Positions 14,612 through 21,785 of a stretch of 33,299 nt of DNA are shown here, piece after piece. Under the pieces are notes generated by a model. It was given only the letters and a program-made list of their open reading frames with translations. It searched no databases and was not told the origin of the DNA. Where the stretch lies: NCBI GenBank assembly GCA_028715015.1, contig JAQTLF010000010.1:1-33299 (forward strand), given 5' to 3'. Each line of letters opens with the position of its first letter. Position 1 is the first letter of the stretch. This stretch comes from Candidatus Moraniibacteriota bacterium. Lineage in GTDB: Bacteria; Patescibacteriota; Minisyncoccia; Moranbacterales; GWC2-37-73. The position numbers and the translations under genes are program-made.

Positions 14612-15742
14612 ATGAGCTTGGACAACACGCAACAATTTGAAAACATTCTGACTGGCGCCAAACATGTGCTCATTTTTATGGCGCAAGATTTTTCAGGTGA
14701 TGCAGTGGGATCAGCCTGGGCGACATATTTCTTTTTGAAAAAAAACAATATCGAAGCGACCGTGGTTGTGCCAAGCGACGAGAGATATTTGGAGCGCTTC
14801 GCTTTTTTGTCCAAACCGGAAGAGCTGATGGATTCTTTGGCTGGCGCGCGTGATTTTGTTTTGGCTTTCAACACCAAGTTCAACAAGATCACCAATGTGC
14901 GCACCGAAAGGGTTGATGAGGAACTGCGAATTTTCATCACTCCGGAAAAAGGTTCGATCGATCCTCGGGATTTTTCATTCATTCCGGCAAAATTCAAATA
15001 TGACCTGGTTATCGTGCTTGGCAGTCCCGACAAGGAATCATTGGGAAAAGTGTATGAAGAAAACCCGGACATTTTCTATGAAGTTCCGGTGGTCAACATC
15101 GATCATCACACCGAGAATGACAATTTCGGGCAGATCAACATTGTTGACATCACCGCCTCATCGACTTGCGAGGTCATCGCGGAGCAGTTCATAAAAATAA
15201 ATGAAAAAAATATCGATGAAGTGATGGCGGAATGTTTGCTGACAGGAATCATCGACGCGACCAACAGTTTTCAGAAAAAAAACACCACGCCCAAAGCCTT
15301 GCAGATCGGAGCCTTGTTGATGACCAAAGGAGCAGACCAGCAAAAAATCATCAGATATCTTTACAAAACACAACCTTTGCACCTGCTCAAACTTTGGGGA
15401 CGCGTGATGGCCAGACTATATTGGGAAGACGACATTTCTTTGGCTTGGGCCCCTGTGTTTTTGGAAGATTTCGTGCAAAGCCGCTCCAAACCGAACGATG
15501 TGCCTTTCATTTTGGACAAGGTCAAAGAAAATTATTCTGCCGGAAAGATTTTTATGGTTTTGTATAATCAAACCCAAGGGGAAGTGCATGGCGTCATCAG
15601 ATGCATCAACAGTGATCAGATGAAAAAAGTCGCAACCATTTTGGATGCTTCAGCTCACGGAGAATTTTCTTTGCAAGCCGATGACACGACTCAAGCGGGA
15701 CAACAAATCGTGGAAAAACTTCGCGCAGGCCTGAGCATCTAA
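14612..15742 (+). CDS. DHH-family phosphoesterase-like protein, degenerate
   Basis: This 376-residue protein follows the NrnA/DHH-DHHA1 order: SGDAVGSAWATYFFLKK (motif I region, ~28-44), DLVIVLGSPD (motif II), VVNIDHHTENDNFG (motif III with intact DHH), SSTCEVIAEQF and LLTGIIDATNSFQKKNTTPKAL (motif IV). However, motif I lacks the H-x-x-P-D-G-D ligands (AQDFSGD) and motif II has Gly in place of Asp, so two usual Mn2+ ligands are missing. It is probably not an ordinary oligoribonuclease; it may bind a nucleotide or act as a scaffold. It directly precedes the tandem PilB gene, but a terminator and a MITE-like element lie between them. Confidence 0.8.
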   Translation: MSLDNTQQFENILTGAKHVLIFMAQDFSGDAVGSAWATYFFLKKNNIEATVVVPSDERYLERFAFLSKPEELMDSLAGARDFVLAFNTKFNKITNVRTERVDEELRIFITPEKGSIDPRDFSFIPAKFKYDLVIVLGSPDKESLGKVYEENPDIFYEVPVVNIDHHTENDNFGQINIVDITASSTCEVIAEQFIKINEKNIDEVMAECLLTGIIDATNSFQKKNTTPKALQIGALLMTKGADQQKIIRYLYKTQPLHLLKLWGRVMARLYWEDDISLAWAPVFLEDFVQSRSKPNDVPFILDKVKENYSAGKIFMVLYNQTQGEVHGVIRCINSDQMKKVATILDASAHGEFSLQADDTTQAGQQIVEKLRAGLSI

Positions 15743-15763
15743 AAACATTTTTCTTTTTTTACT

Positions 15764-15791
15764 AACAACCATTCCAAATGGTTGTTTTTTG
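15764..15791 (+). terminator. terminator after the DHH-family gene
   Basis: Stem AACAACCA/TGGTTGTT, loop TTCCAAA, followed by a T-run. Confidence 0.9.
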
Positions 15792-15840
15792 TTTTGCGAA
15801 TAACGTCGTTTAGAGTTATACTATGTTATATATATTTAGA

Positions 15841-15955
15841 ACTTACGCATTTGCCCTCACCAAACATCAAAGTTCATCATACACGGGTTTTTATGAAACA
15901 AAAATAATCTTTGAGCTGACCTCACCTGATGTTTGGCTCGGACAAACGCGTAAGT
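15841..15955. mobile_element. MITE-like element with 29-bp terminal inverted repeats
   Basis: A 115-bp element bounded by 29-nt inverted repeats (15841-15869 and 15927-15955) that agree at most positions: outer ACTTACGC..TTTG and inner CCAAACATCA. The 57-bp interior has no gene. No clear target duplication was seen at the flanks (TTTAGA / CATAAT). The compact non-coding form suggests a MITE or a relic of an insertion sequence whose ends begin ACTTACGC. Confidence 0.7.
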
Positions 15956-16063
15956 CATAATATTATCAAATTCAGAAAAATTAATTTTTTTGAATTTTCT
16001 AAAACAAAAACAAATTTTCTGTATTCATGTTACATGCTACATGTTACATGCTACATGACCTAT

Positions 16064-19000
16064 ATGGTAAAAGTATCACACAAACAACTGGCGCACGATG
16101 ATGACAAGGAAGTCCAGGCTGGAAAGATCCTCCAACACATGCGGGGAGAATCCGAAGAAGAACAGGCGGCGCAATTGGCCAACGAATACGATCTTTCCTA
16201 TGTTGATCTGAACATTTTTCCTGTGGGCGCGGATGACATGCGCACCATCAGCGAAGAACAGTCGCGTGAATTCCATGTCTGTGTTTTTCAAAAAGCAGGC
16301 AAAGAATTGCGCATGGGGTTGGTTGACCCTGCCGATGCGAAAACTTTAGAGTTTATTGAAAAAATCAAGAATGAAAATGGATGGGCAGTGCATCTCTATG
16401 TGATTTCAAATGCTTCATTGGAAAAAATTTGGAAAAGATATGCGGAAATTCCTCTTTTGGAAAATCTGGAAGCCATGCAGATCACGCTCAGTGGAAAAGA
16501 TCTGGAACAGTTCGAAAAGGAATTCGGCAGCATGTTGGATTTGAAAAAAAGAATCAGGGAAATTCCAACAACCCAGATCATTTCCATCATCATGGCTGGA
16601 GCTGTGAAAATGAAAGCCAGTGATGTGCATTTCGAACCTCAAGAAGAGGAAGTGCGCATGCGATTCCGCATCGATGGCGTCTTGCAAGATGTGGGAAGAT
16701 TTCCCTCCGACACCTATCGTTTCATTTTGTCCCGCATCAAGATGATGGGAAAAATGAAAATAAACATCCGCGACATCGCCCAGGACGGTCATTTTTCAGT
16801 TGAGATGGAAGATGGAAAAATAAATGTCAGAACCAACATCATTCCTGGAAATCATGGAGAATCAGTAGTTATGAGACTTTTAAGTCAGGCTGACATCATG
16901 CTCACTGTTGAGGATCTGGGTCTGCGAGGTTTGGCCTATGAACATGTGCAAAAAGAAATTGAAAAACCTCATGGCATGATTTTGACTACCGGACCGACTG
17001 GAAGCGGAAAAACCACGACTTTATACGCTTTGGTAAACAAGCTCAACACTGCCGGCGTGAAAATAATCACCATCGAAGATCCGATTGAATATGAAGTGAA
17101 AAACATTTCACAAACCCAAGTTGCCAAAGACAGAAACTATACTTTTGCAGAAGGACTGCGCGCGGTGGTGCGTCAAGATCCCGATGTTATTTTGGTGGGT
17201 GAAATTCGTGATGATGAAACAGCTGACATTTCAGTCAATGCTGCTCTCACTGGACATCTTGTGCTTTCAACTTTGCACACCAACAATGCGCCGGCTTCGA
17301 TCCCTCGTTTTATTGAACTCGGAATCAAACCCAATCTTATTGCTCCGTCAGTGAATGCTTTCATCGCGCAACGTTTGGTGAGAAAACTTTGTCCGCATTG
17401 TCGCGAGGAATATGTACCGGCACGTGAAACCAGCGATTCAGTCAAAAAAATTCTTTCCATCATTTCACCGAAAGCTAAATTGGAAATTCCCAAGACCATC
17501 GAAAAACTATATCGTCCAGTTGGTTGCGACAAATGTCATGGCATCGGCTTCAAAGGACGCATCGGTATTTTCGAAGTGCTCACCATCAGTGAAAACATTG
17601 AGAAATTAATTTTGGAAATGGGCGGCGAAAGGGAAATAACCCAGACAGCCCTGGAAGACGGAATGATCACCATGGCGCAAGATGGAATATTGAAGGCGGT
17701 TGACGGACTCACTTCGATGGAGGAAGTGTGGCGCGCAACCGGACAAACTGATTTTTTGGAAGAGATCTATGAAAAATTGATGGCACAATCGATGTCTCGC
17801 GCCATTGATATTTCCGAAGAAGACATGCAATTGGTTTCAGACAGCATGGGCTCGATGGAATCGTTGAAAAATTTATTGCAAGATTCGAATCAAAAAAGCA
17901 GCGCCAAATATATTTTTGCCAGCAGTCTGCTTTTGAATGTGGGAGACATACACATCGAACCGGAAGAAAAAAGTGTGAAGATCCGCTATCGCATGGATGG
18001 AATTTTGCAGACAATCGCAGAAATCCCACTCAATGAATATCCAAGTCTTTTGGGCAGCATCAAATTCTTGAGCGGATTTTCCACTGAAGTGCGTGGCGGA
18101 GTGATGGATTCGCGTTTTTCCATCGCTTTGGAAAAACCTTTCAAAAACATCACCGACACGAAAGTCGATGTGCGTGTTTCCATAATTTTGGGAGGTTATG
18201 GCGAAACAGTCGTGATGCGGCTTCTCAACAAATCATCAATCGCTTTGGACATTGAAAAATTGGGAATTCGAAAACAAAATTTGGAAAGGATCATAGCAGC
18301 CACCAAAAAACCCAATGGCGTTTTTCTGACCACCGGACCGACTGGATCGGGAAAAACCACCACACTGTACTCCGCGCTGAAAGTTCTGAACAATCCTGAA
18401 GTGAAAATAATCACAGTCGAAGATCCGATCGAATATCAGCTTGATGGAATTTTGCAAACATCAGTCAATGACAAGGAAGGTTACACCTTTGCGACCGCAC
18501 TTCGCGCGCTTTTGCGTCAAAATCCTGACATCATGATGATCGGTGAAATCCGCGACGAAGAAACGGCCAACATTGCCATCCAGGCAGCTTTGACCGGTCA
18601 CTCGATTCTTTCCACCTTGCACACCAACGACGCCGCAGGCTCAATCCAGCGTCTGGTGAACATGGGAGTACGCTCTGATGATCTGGCCACTGCCGTGAAC
18701 GCTTTGATGGCTCAACGGCTGGTGCGAAAACTTTGTGATTGCAAAACCGAAAGGCAACTCAGTGAAGAAGAAATTTCAAGAATGAAAAAAGTTTTTGCAA
18801 ACATTTCAGAAAAATCAGGAATTTCCGTGCCCGACATCCAAAAAGTTTTTGAACCTAAGGGCTGTGACAAATGCAACAACATTGGCTACAAAGGACGCAC
18901 AACCATCAGTGAAGTCTTGGTCGTCGATCGCGACATCGAAGAACTGATCACCCAAGGCGCTTCATCTTCCCAAATCCGCGACAAAGCCATGGAAAACGGC

Positions 19001-19081
19001 ATGATAACAATGGAGCAAGATGGCCTGCTCAAAGTCCTTGAAGGCGAGACGACTTTGGAAGAAGTGGAAAGAGTGGTATAA
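16064..19081 (+). CDS. pilB: tandem PilB/GspE-type pilus assembly ATPase (two modules in one chain)
   Basis: From the ATG at 16064 (MVKVSHKQLAHDDDKEVQAG) the protein has 1005 residues, about twice the usual core. An N-terminal MshEN-like domain (~1-140) precedes module 1 with Walker A GPTGSGKTTT (310-317), Asp box TIEDPIEYE, Walker B DVILVGEIRDDET (~373), His box STLHTNN, and zinc cysteines C443/C446 and C488/C491. Module 2 repeats this: Walker A 758-765, TVEDPIEYQ, IMMIGEIRDEET, STLHTND, and cysteines C891/C893 and C934/C937, where the first pair is C-x-C. Both ATPase sites look intact. PilB powers type IV pilus extension. Upstream codons from 15929 come from the MITE and repeat DNA and are not counted. 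Confidence 0.93.
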   Translation: MVKVSHKQLAHDDDKEVQAGKILQHMRGESEEEQAAQLANEYDLSYVDLNIFPVGADDMRTISEEQSREFHVCVFQKAGKELRMGLVDPADAKTLEFIEKIKNENGWAVHLYVISNASLEKIWKRYAEIPLLENLEAMQITLSGKDLEQFEKEFGSMLDLKKRIREIPTTQIISIIMAGAVKMKASDVHFEPQEEEVRMRFRIDGVLQDVGRFPSDTYRFILSRIKMMGKMKINIRDIAQDGHFSVEMEDGKINVRTNIIPGNHGESVVMRLLSQADIMLTVEDLGLRGLAYEHVQKEIEKPHGMILTTGPTGSGKTTTLYALVNKLNTAGVKIITIEDPIEYEVKNISQTQVAKDRNYTFAEGLRAVVRQDPDVILVGEIRDDETADISVNAALTGHLVLSTLHTNNAPASIPRFIELGIKPNLIAPSVNAFIAQRLVRKLCPHCREEYVPARETSDSVKKILSIISPKAKLEIPKTIEKLYRPVGCDKCHGIGFKGRIGIFEVLTISENIEKLILEMGGEREITQTALEDGMITMAQDGILKAVDGLTSMEEVWRATGQTDFLEEIYEKLMAQSMSRAIDISEEDMQLVSDSMGSMESLKNLLQDSNQKSSAKYIFASSLLLNVGDIHIEPEEKSVKIRYRMDGILQTIAEIPLNEYPSLLGSIKFLSGFSTEVRGGVMDSRFSIALEKPFKNITDTKVDVRVSIILGGYGETVVMRLLNKSSIALDIEKLGIRKQNLERIIAATKKPNGVFLTTGPTGSGKTTTLYSALKVLNNPEVKIITVEDPIEYQLDGILQTSVNDKEGYTFATALRALLRQNPDIMMIGEIRDEETANIAIQAALTGHSILSTLHTNDAAGSIQRLVNMGVRSDDLATAVNALMAQRLVRKLCDCKTERQLSEEEISRMKKVFANISEKSGISVPDIQKVFEPKGCDKCNNIGYKGRTTISEVLVVDRDIEELITQGASSSQIRDKAMENGMITMEQDGLLKVLEGETTLEEVERVV

Positions 19082-19126
19082 ACAGTTTCTTAGGCGTTAG
19101 CTTCTTAGGAAATACAAAAACATGAA

Positions 19127-19162
19127 TAAAAAACCTTTCCACGCTAAGAGGAAAGGTTTTTT
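19127..19162. terminator. bidirectional terminator (pilB / noncoding RNA)
   Basis: Stem AACCTTTCC/GGAAAGGTT with loop ACGCTAAGA, A-run on the left and T-run on the right. It can end pilB on + and the noncoding RNA on the minus strand. Confidence 0.9.
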
Positions 19163-19376
19163 CGGTAACAATCGTCATTGTGTTCATTGTTCTGTAGACA
19201 AGTCCAGCAAGATAGATCCCGCCGGGAAGGAGCAGTGTCGAGGAGAAGAGCAGCCGAAACCGCCCAGCCCATGTCTGGACAAGAAAGCACCCGATACTGA
19301 GGACAAAAGATAGAAGCCCCCAGCTGTCTACAGGACAATGAAAACAAATATTTTGTAAAACTACTTCTTCACTTGA
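19127..19376 (-). ncRNA. probable structured noncoding RNA (6S-like layout)
   Basis: A minus-strand unit of ~250 nt with a consensus promoter just upstream and a terminator at its end, but no convincing protein. A long closing stem pairs CATTGTCCTGTAGACA (19325-19340 region) with TGTCTACAGAACAATG (19185-19200), 16 bp with one mismatch, and an inner helix pairs CAGTATCG (19292-19299) with CGACACTG (19233-19240). Between the two helices lie large unpaired stretches on both sides. A rod with a large internal bubble and sigma70-type promoter is how 6S RNA is built, but no sequence hallmark proves it. The only open frames here (67 aa from TTG; 63 aa on +) have no Shine-Dalgarno and odd composition. 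Could also be an unrelated small RNA. Confidence 0.6.
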
Positions 19377-19382
19377 TTATCG

Positions 19383-19411
19383 AGTCTAGCACGCCTTTGT
19401 TTTTTTGTCAA
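19383..19411 (-). promoter_or_regulatory. promoter TTGACA-17-TAGACT of the noncoding RNA
   Basis: On the minus strand a perfect TTGACA (19406-19411), 17 nt, TAGACT (19383-19388). The start should be near 19376, and the transcript opens with AGTGAAGAAGTAGTTTTAC. Confidence 0.8.
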
Positions 19412-19597
19412 GAGGAATAACATTTAATCATATAAGCATATGAACATGTAAGTATTTTTGCACGAAACAATGGCTCAAAAAGGGCCTATATTATGTTACG
19501 CTTGGAGGATGGGGATTATTTCAATCAAAGATAAAGTGCTTTATTTGAAGTAAAACAGTTGTTTGTATGTTTGTATGTTTTGTGCTTAAATGATTGT

Positions 19598-20608
19598 ATG
19601 ATAACCACTTCGGAAGAACAAGATGAGGACATAAGTCTGGATACTACGCTTCGGCCGCAGCGCTTGAGCGAATATGTCGGACAACAGAAAATCCGCAAAA
19701 ATTTGCAGATGTTTATTGATGCTGCCAAAAAAAGAGGCGAATCAATCGAGCATGTGCTTTTGTATGGTCCGGCAGGACTTGGAAAAACGACTTTGGCGCA
19801 CATCATTGCCAATGAGATGGGAGTGAACATCAAAGTGACTTCCGGTCCGGCCATCGAGAGAGTGGGCGACTTGGGTTCGATTCTGACCAACCTGCAAGAC
19901 GGCGATGTGCTTTTCATTGATGAGATCCATAGGCTCAACAAACTTATTGAAGAAGTTCTTTATCCGGCCATGGAAGATTACAAATTGGATGTGATCATCG
20001 GCAAGGGACCATCGGCTCGCACGTTGCAACTTGATTTGCCAAAATTCACCCTGATCGGAGCTACAACCAGATTGGGAGCACTTTCAAATCCTTTGCGCAA
20101 CCGTTTCGGAGCGATCCATCGTTTGGAATTTTATGACGAAGATGAAATGAAAAGCATCATCCATCGCAGTGGAAAAATTTTGGGAATCTCTTTGGATGAC
20201 AGCGGTGCGCGTGAAATTGCGGTTTCCAGCCGAAAAACTCCCCGCGTTGGCAACAGGATCATCAAACGTGTGCGTGACTTTGCACAGATCAATGATCATG
20301 CGACCATCGACAGTGCCGTGGCGCGCAAAGCTTTGGAAATGATGGACGTGGATCCTTTGGGACTTGAACCGACAGACCGTTTCATTTTGGAAACAATCAT
20401 CAAAAAATTCAATGGCGGACCAGTGGGAATTTCCACCATTGCGGCTGCAACTTCTGAAGAGATTGAAACGATCGAAGACGTGTATGAACCTTTTCTGATC
20501 CAACTCGGATTTTTGACCCGCACTCCTCGCGGAAGAATGGTAACCGAACATGGCTATGCGCACATGGGCATCGACATGCCGGAAGGAAATCAGACAAAAC
20601 TAACTTAG
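19598..20608 (+). CDS. ruvB: Holliday junction branch-migration helicase RuvB
   Basis: RuvB is the AAA+ motor that drives branch migration with RuvA. The ATG at 19598 ([20 protein letters not shown]) gives 336 residues, the normal length; the longer frame begins at a TTG within GTTTGTAT repeats. Motifs: [14 protein letters not shown], Walker [12 protein letters not shown], Walker [11 protein letters not shown], sensor 1 [10 protein letters not shown], Arg finger region [11 protein letters not shown], and the C-terminal winged helix with [16 protein letters not shown] and [13 protein letters not shown]. ruvC lies 8 kb downstream with yebC; no ruvA is in the window. Confidence 0.97.
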   Translation: MITTSEEQDEDISLDTTLRPQRLSEYVGQQKIRKNLQMFIDAAKKRGESIEHVLLYGPAGLGKTTLAHIIANEMGVNIKVTSGPAIERVGDLGSILTNLQDGDVLFIDEIHRLNKLIEEVLYPAMEDYKLDVIIGKGPSARTLQLDLPKFTLIGATTRLGALSNPLRNRFGAIHRLEFYDEDEMKSIIHRSGKILGISLDDSGAREIAVSSRKTPRVGNRIIKRVRDFAQINDHATIDSAVARKALEMMDVDPLGLEPTDRFILETIIKKFNGGPVGISTIAAATSEEIETIEDVYEPFLIQLGFLTRTPRGRMVTEHGYAHMGIDMPEGNQTKLT

Positions 20609-20666
20609 TCCCCGTCATTCCTGTGTGGACGCGAATACAATTTTTTGCAGAAGAATTTTTTGTTTC

Positions 20667-20760
20667 GCCTATTTCCTTTTTCGGCACGCTCGCAATCGAA
20701 GAACTATGATTGCTCGCTCGTCCTCGCTCTCGCTGCGGATGGCCTCAAAAGAAAATAGGC
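20667..20760. repeat. 94-bp inverted-repeat element
   Basis: Outer arms GCCTATTTCCTTTT (20667-20680) and AAAAGAAAATAGGC (20747-20760) are complementary over 14 nt with one mismatch; an inner GCAATC/GATTGC pair is also present and the middle is rich in CTCG words. It lies between ruvB and a small membrane protein, with no coding potential. A nearby GTCATTCC word at 20615 resembles the CCGGAATGAC arm at 26369. Confidence 0.6.
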
Positions 20761-20779
20761 TCACAAAAAGATTTCTATG

Positions 20780-20788
20780 TGCTATAAT
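20780..20788 (+). promoter_or_regulatory. extended -10 TGCTATAAT
   Basis: TGC followed by a perfect TATAAT (20783-20788), 32 nt before the ATG of the small membrane protein. No clear -35 box. Confidence 0.5.
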
Positions 20789-20820
20789 AAAAAAAGAAAA
20801 ACAAAACAAAAACAATTTTT

Positions 20821-21045
20821 ATGTTGATCCTGATTCTTCAAATATTGTACGGCATATTTTTTCTGACGATGTTTCTGATGAGCATTTTCATCATCTATCA
20901 CATCGTCTTTTATTCATATTCCACGCCATCAAAGCTGATCACTCTTTTGATTTTTATTCCAGTGGCGGGAGTTTTGCTTTTCACCAATGCGGTGCTGTTT
21001 TCCTCGATCAATTTGGAAAACATTTTTTCCGGATTGTTGCCGTAA
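20821..21045 (+). CDS. small two-helix membrane protein
   Basis: This 74-residue protein is almost entirely hydrophobic: MLILILQILYGIFFLTMFLM forms one membrane helix, a short polar turn (YSTPSKL) follows, and a second helix covers LLIFIPVAGVLLFTNAVLF. No family is recognised. It sits downstream of an extended -10 box and upstream of the PH-domain membrane protein, from which it is separated by a hairpin repeat. The composition argues for a real protein, but the short length leaves doubt. Confidence 0.6.
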   Translation: MLILILQILYGIFFLTMFLMSIFIIYHIVFYSYSTPSKLITLLIFIPVAGVLLFTNAVLFSSINLENIFSGLLP

Positions 21046-21067
21046 GAAGAATAATTTAAAACCCTCT

Positions 21068-21127
21068 GACCTTGCTCAAACCTCACCTCAATCCTCTCCT
21101 TGTCTAAGGAGAGGAAGAAATAATGAA
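21068..21127. repeat. second copy of the hairpin element
   Basis: About 58 nt closely matching 13368-13425 (CCTTGCTCAA, CACCTCAATCCT, TCTAAGG, ending AATAATGAA). The last hairpin CTCTCCTTG/TAAGGAGAG is kept with matching changes on both arms, which suggests the stem is selected. It lies just before the PH-domain gene. Confidence 0.8.
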
Positions 21128-21138
21128 AAAACATTTAT

Positions 21139-21717
21139 ATGGACGGATTTTCAAAATATCATTTCAGGGATTTGGAAGATGGCGATGAAATTCTGCATGT
21201 GTATCATCGCAATTGGTTCTATCTTCTGCAACAATATTTGCTGGTGTTTCTGATGTTGGCAATATTTTTGGGTGCGGTTTTCTATTTGCCAATCCTGTTT
21301 CCAAGCATGGTAAATTCCGAATTCCGAGACGTGGCCTTGTTTCTTGAAAATGTTGTCCTGTTGGCCTTGTGGCTGTTCGGATTTTTGATCTGGGTGGACT
21401 ACTATTTCGACATCTGGATCATTACTTCGGAGCGCATCGTGAACATTGAACAGAAAGGCTTGTTCACGCGCCATGTCAGCGAACTCAGATACAACAAGAT
21501 CGAAGACATCACCACGGAAGTCACGGGATTTTTTCCTACAATTTTGAATTTCGGAGATGTGAAAATCCAAACAGCCGCAGAGGAGGCGGAATTCAGATTC
21601 AGGACAGTTTCTGATCCATATCGCATCAAAAACATCATCATGGAACTTCAGAAAAAACATGAAAATGATTCAACTGAAGAATTGGGCGATATGATCAAAG
21701 AAAAAATAAGCGCATAG
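21139..21717 (+). CDS. PH-domain membrane protein (bPH2/YdbS-like)
   Basis: This 192-residue protein has a short cytoplasmic start with GDEILHVYHRNWFYLLQQ, two membrane helices (about residues 30-53 and 66-88), then the typical bacterial PH segment: IITSERIVNIEQKGLFTRHVSELRYNKIEDITTEVTGFFPTILNFGDVKIQTA. The pattern I-T-x-x-R-(I/V)...Q-x-G-x-F is that of YdbS/DUF304 proteins. Function is unknown for most members. The C-terminus is charged and possibly coiled. It starts 12 nt after the hairpin element and is followed closely by the lamin-tail gene. Confidence 0.85.
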   Translation: MDGFSKYHFRDLEDGDEILHVYHRNWFYLLQQYLLVFLMLAIFLGAVFYLPILFPSMVNSEFRDVALFLENVVLLALWLFGFLIWVDYYFDIWIITSERIVNIEQKGLFTRHVSELRYNKIEDITTEVTGFFPTILNFGDVKIQTAAEEAEFRFRTVSDPYRIKNIIMELQKKHENDSTEELGDMIKEKISA

Positions 21718-21785
21718 TTTCTGTTTTGTGCATGGGGGCACAGCAAATTCGGGTGAAAACAACACAAAAACAAACAGCCCATCTG

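Noticed and set aside
14612-14900. Frameshift explaining the lost motif I of the DHH protein
   Set aside because: The frame is continuous and the surrounding residues (GDAVGSA) are in register, so substitution is more likely than a shift.
15929-16063. N-terminal extension of PilB
   Set aside because: It is encoded by the MITE end and by ACATGCTACATG repeats; the peptide is not PilB-like.
16064-19081. PilB tandem as an assembly duplication
   Set aside because: The two modules differ clearly in DNA and protein sequence and the frame is open throughout.
19185-19340. SRP RNA on the + strand, because of CCGGGAAGGAGCAG
   Set aside because: It only loosely resembles the SRP domain IV loop, is not at the tip of the rod, and the promoter points the other way.
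19122-19347. Two small ORFs (63 aa on +, 67 aa on minus) in the pilB-ruvB spacer
   Set aside because: Neither has a Shine-Dalgarno or a protein-like pattern, the minus one starts at TTG, and both run across the stems of the putative RNA.
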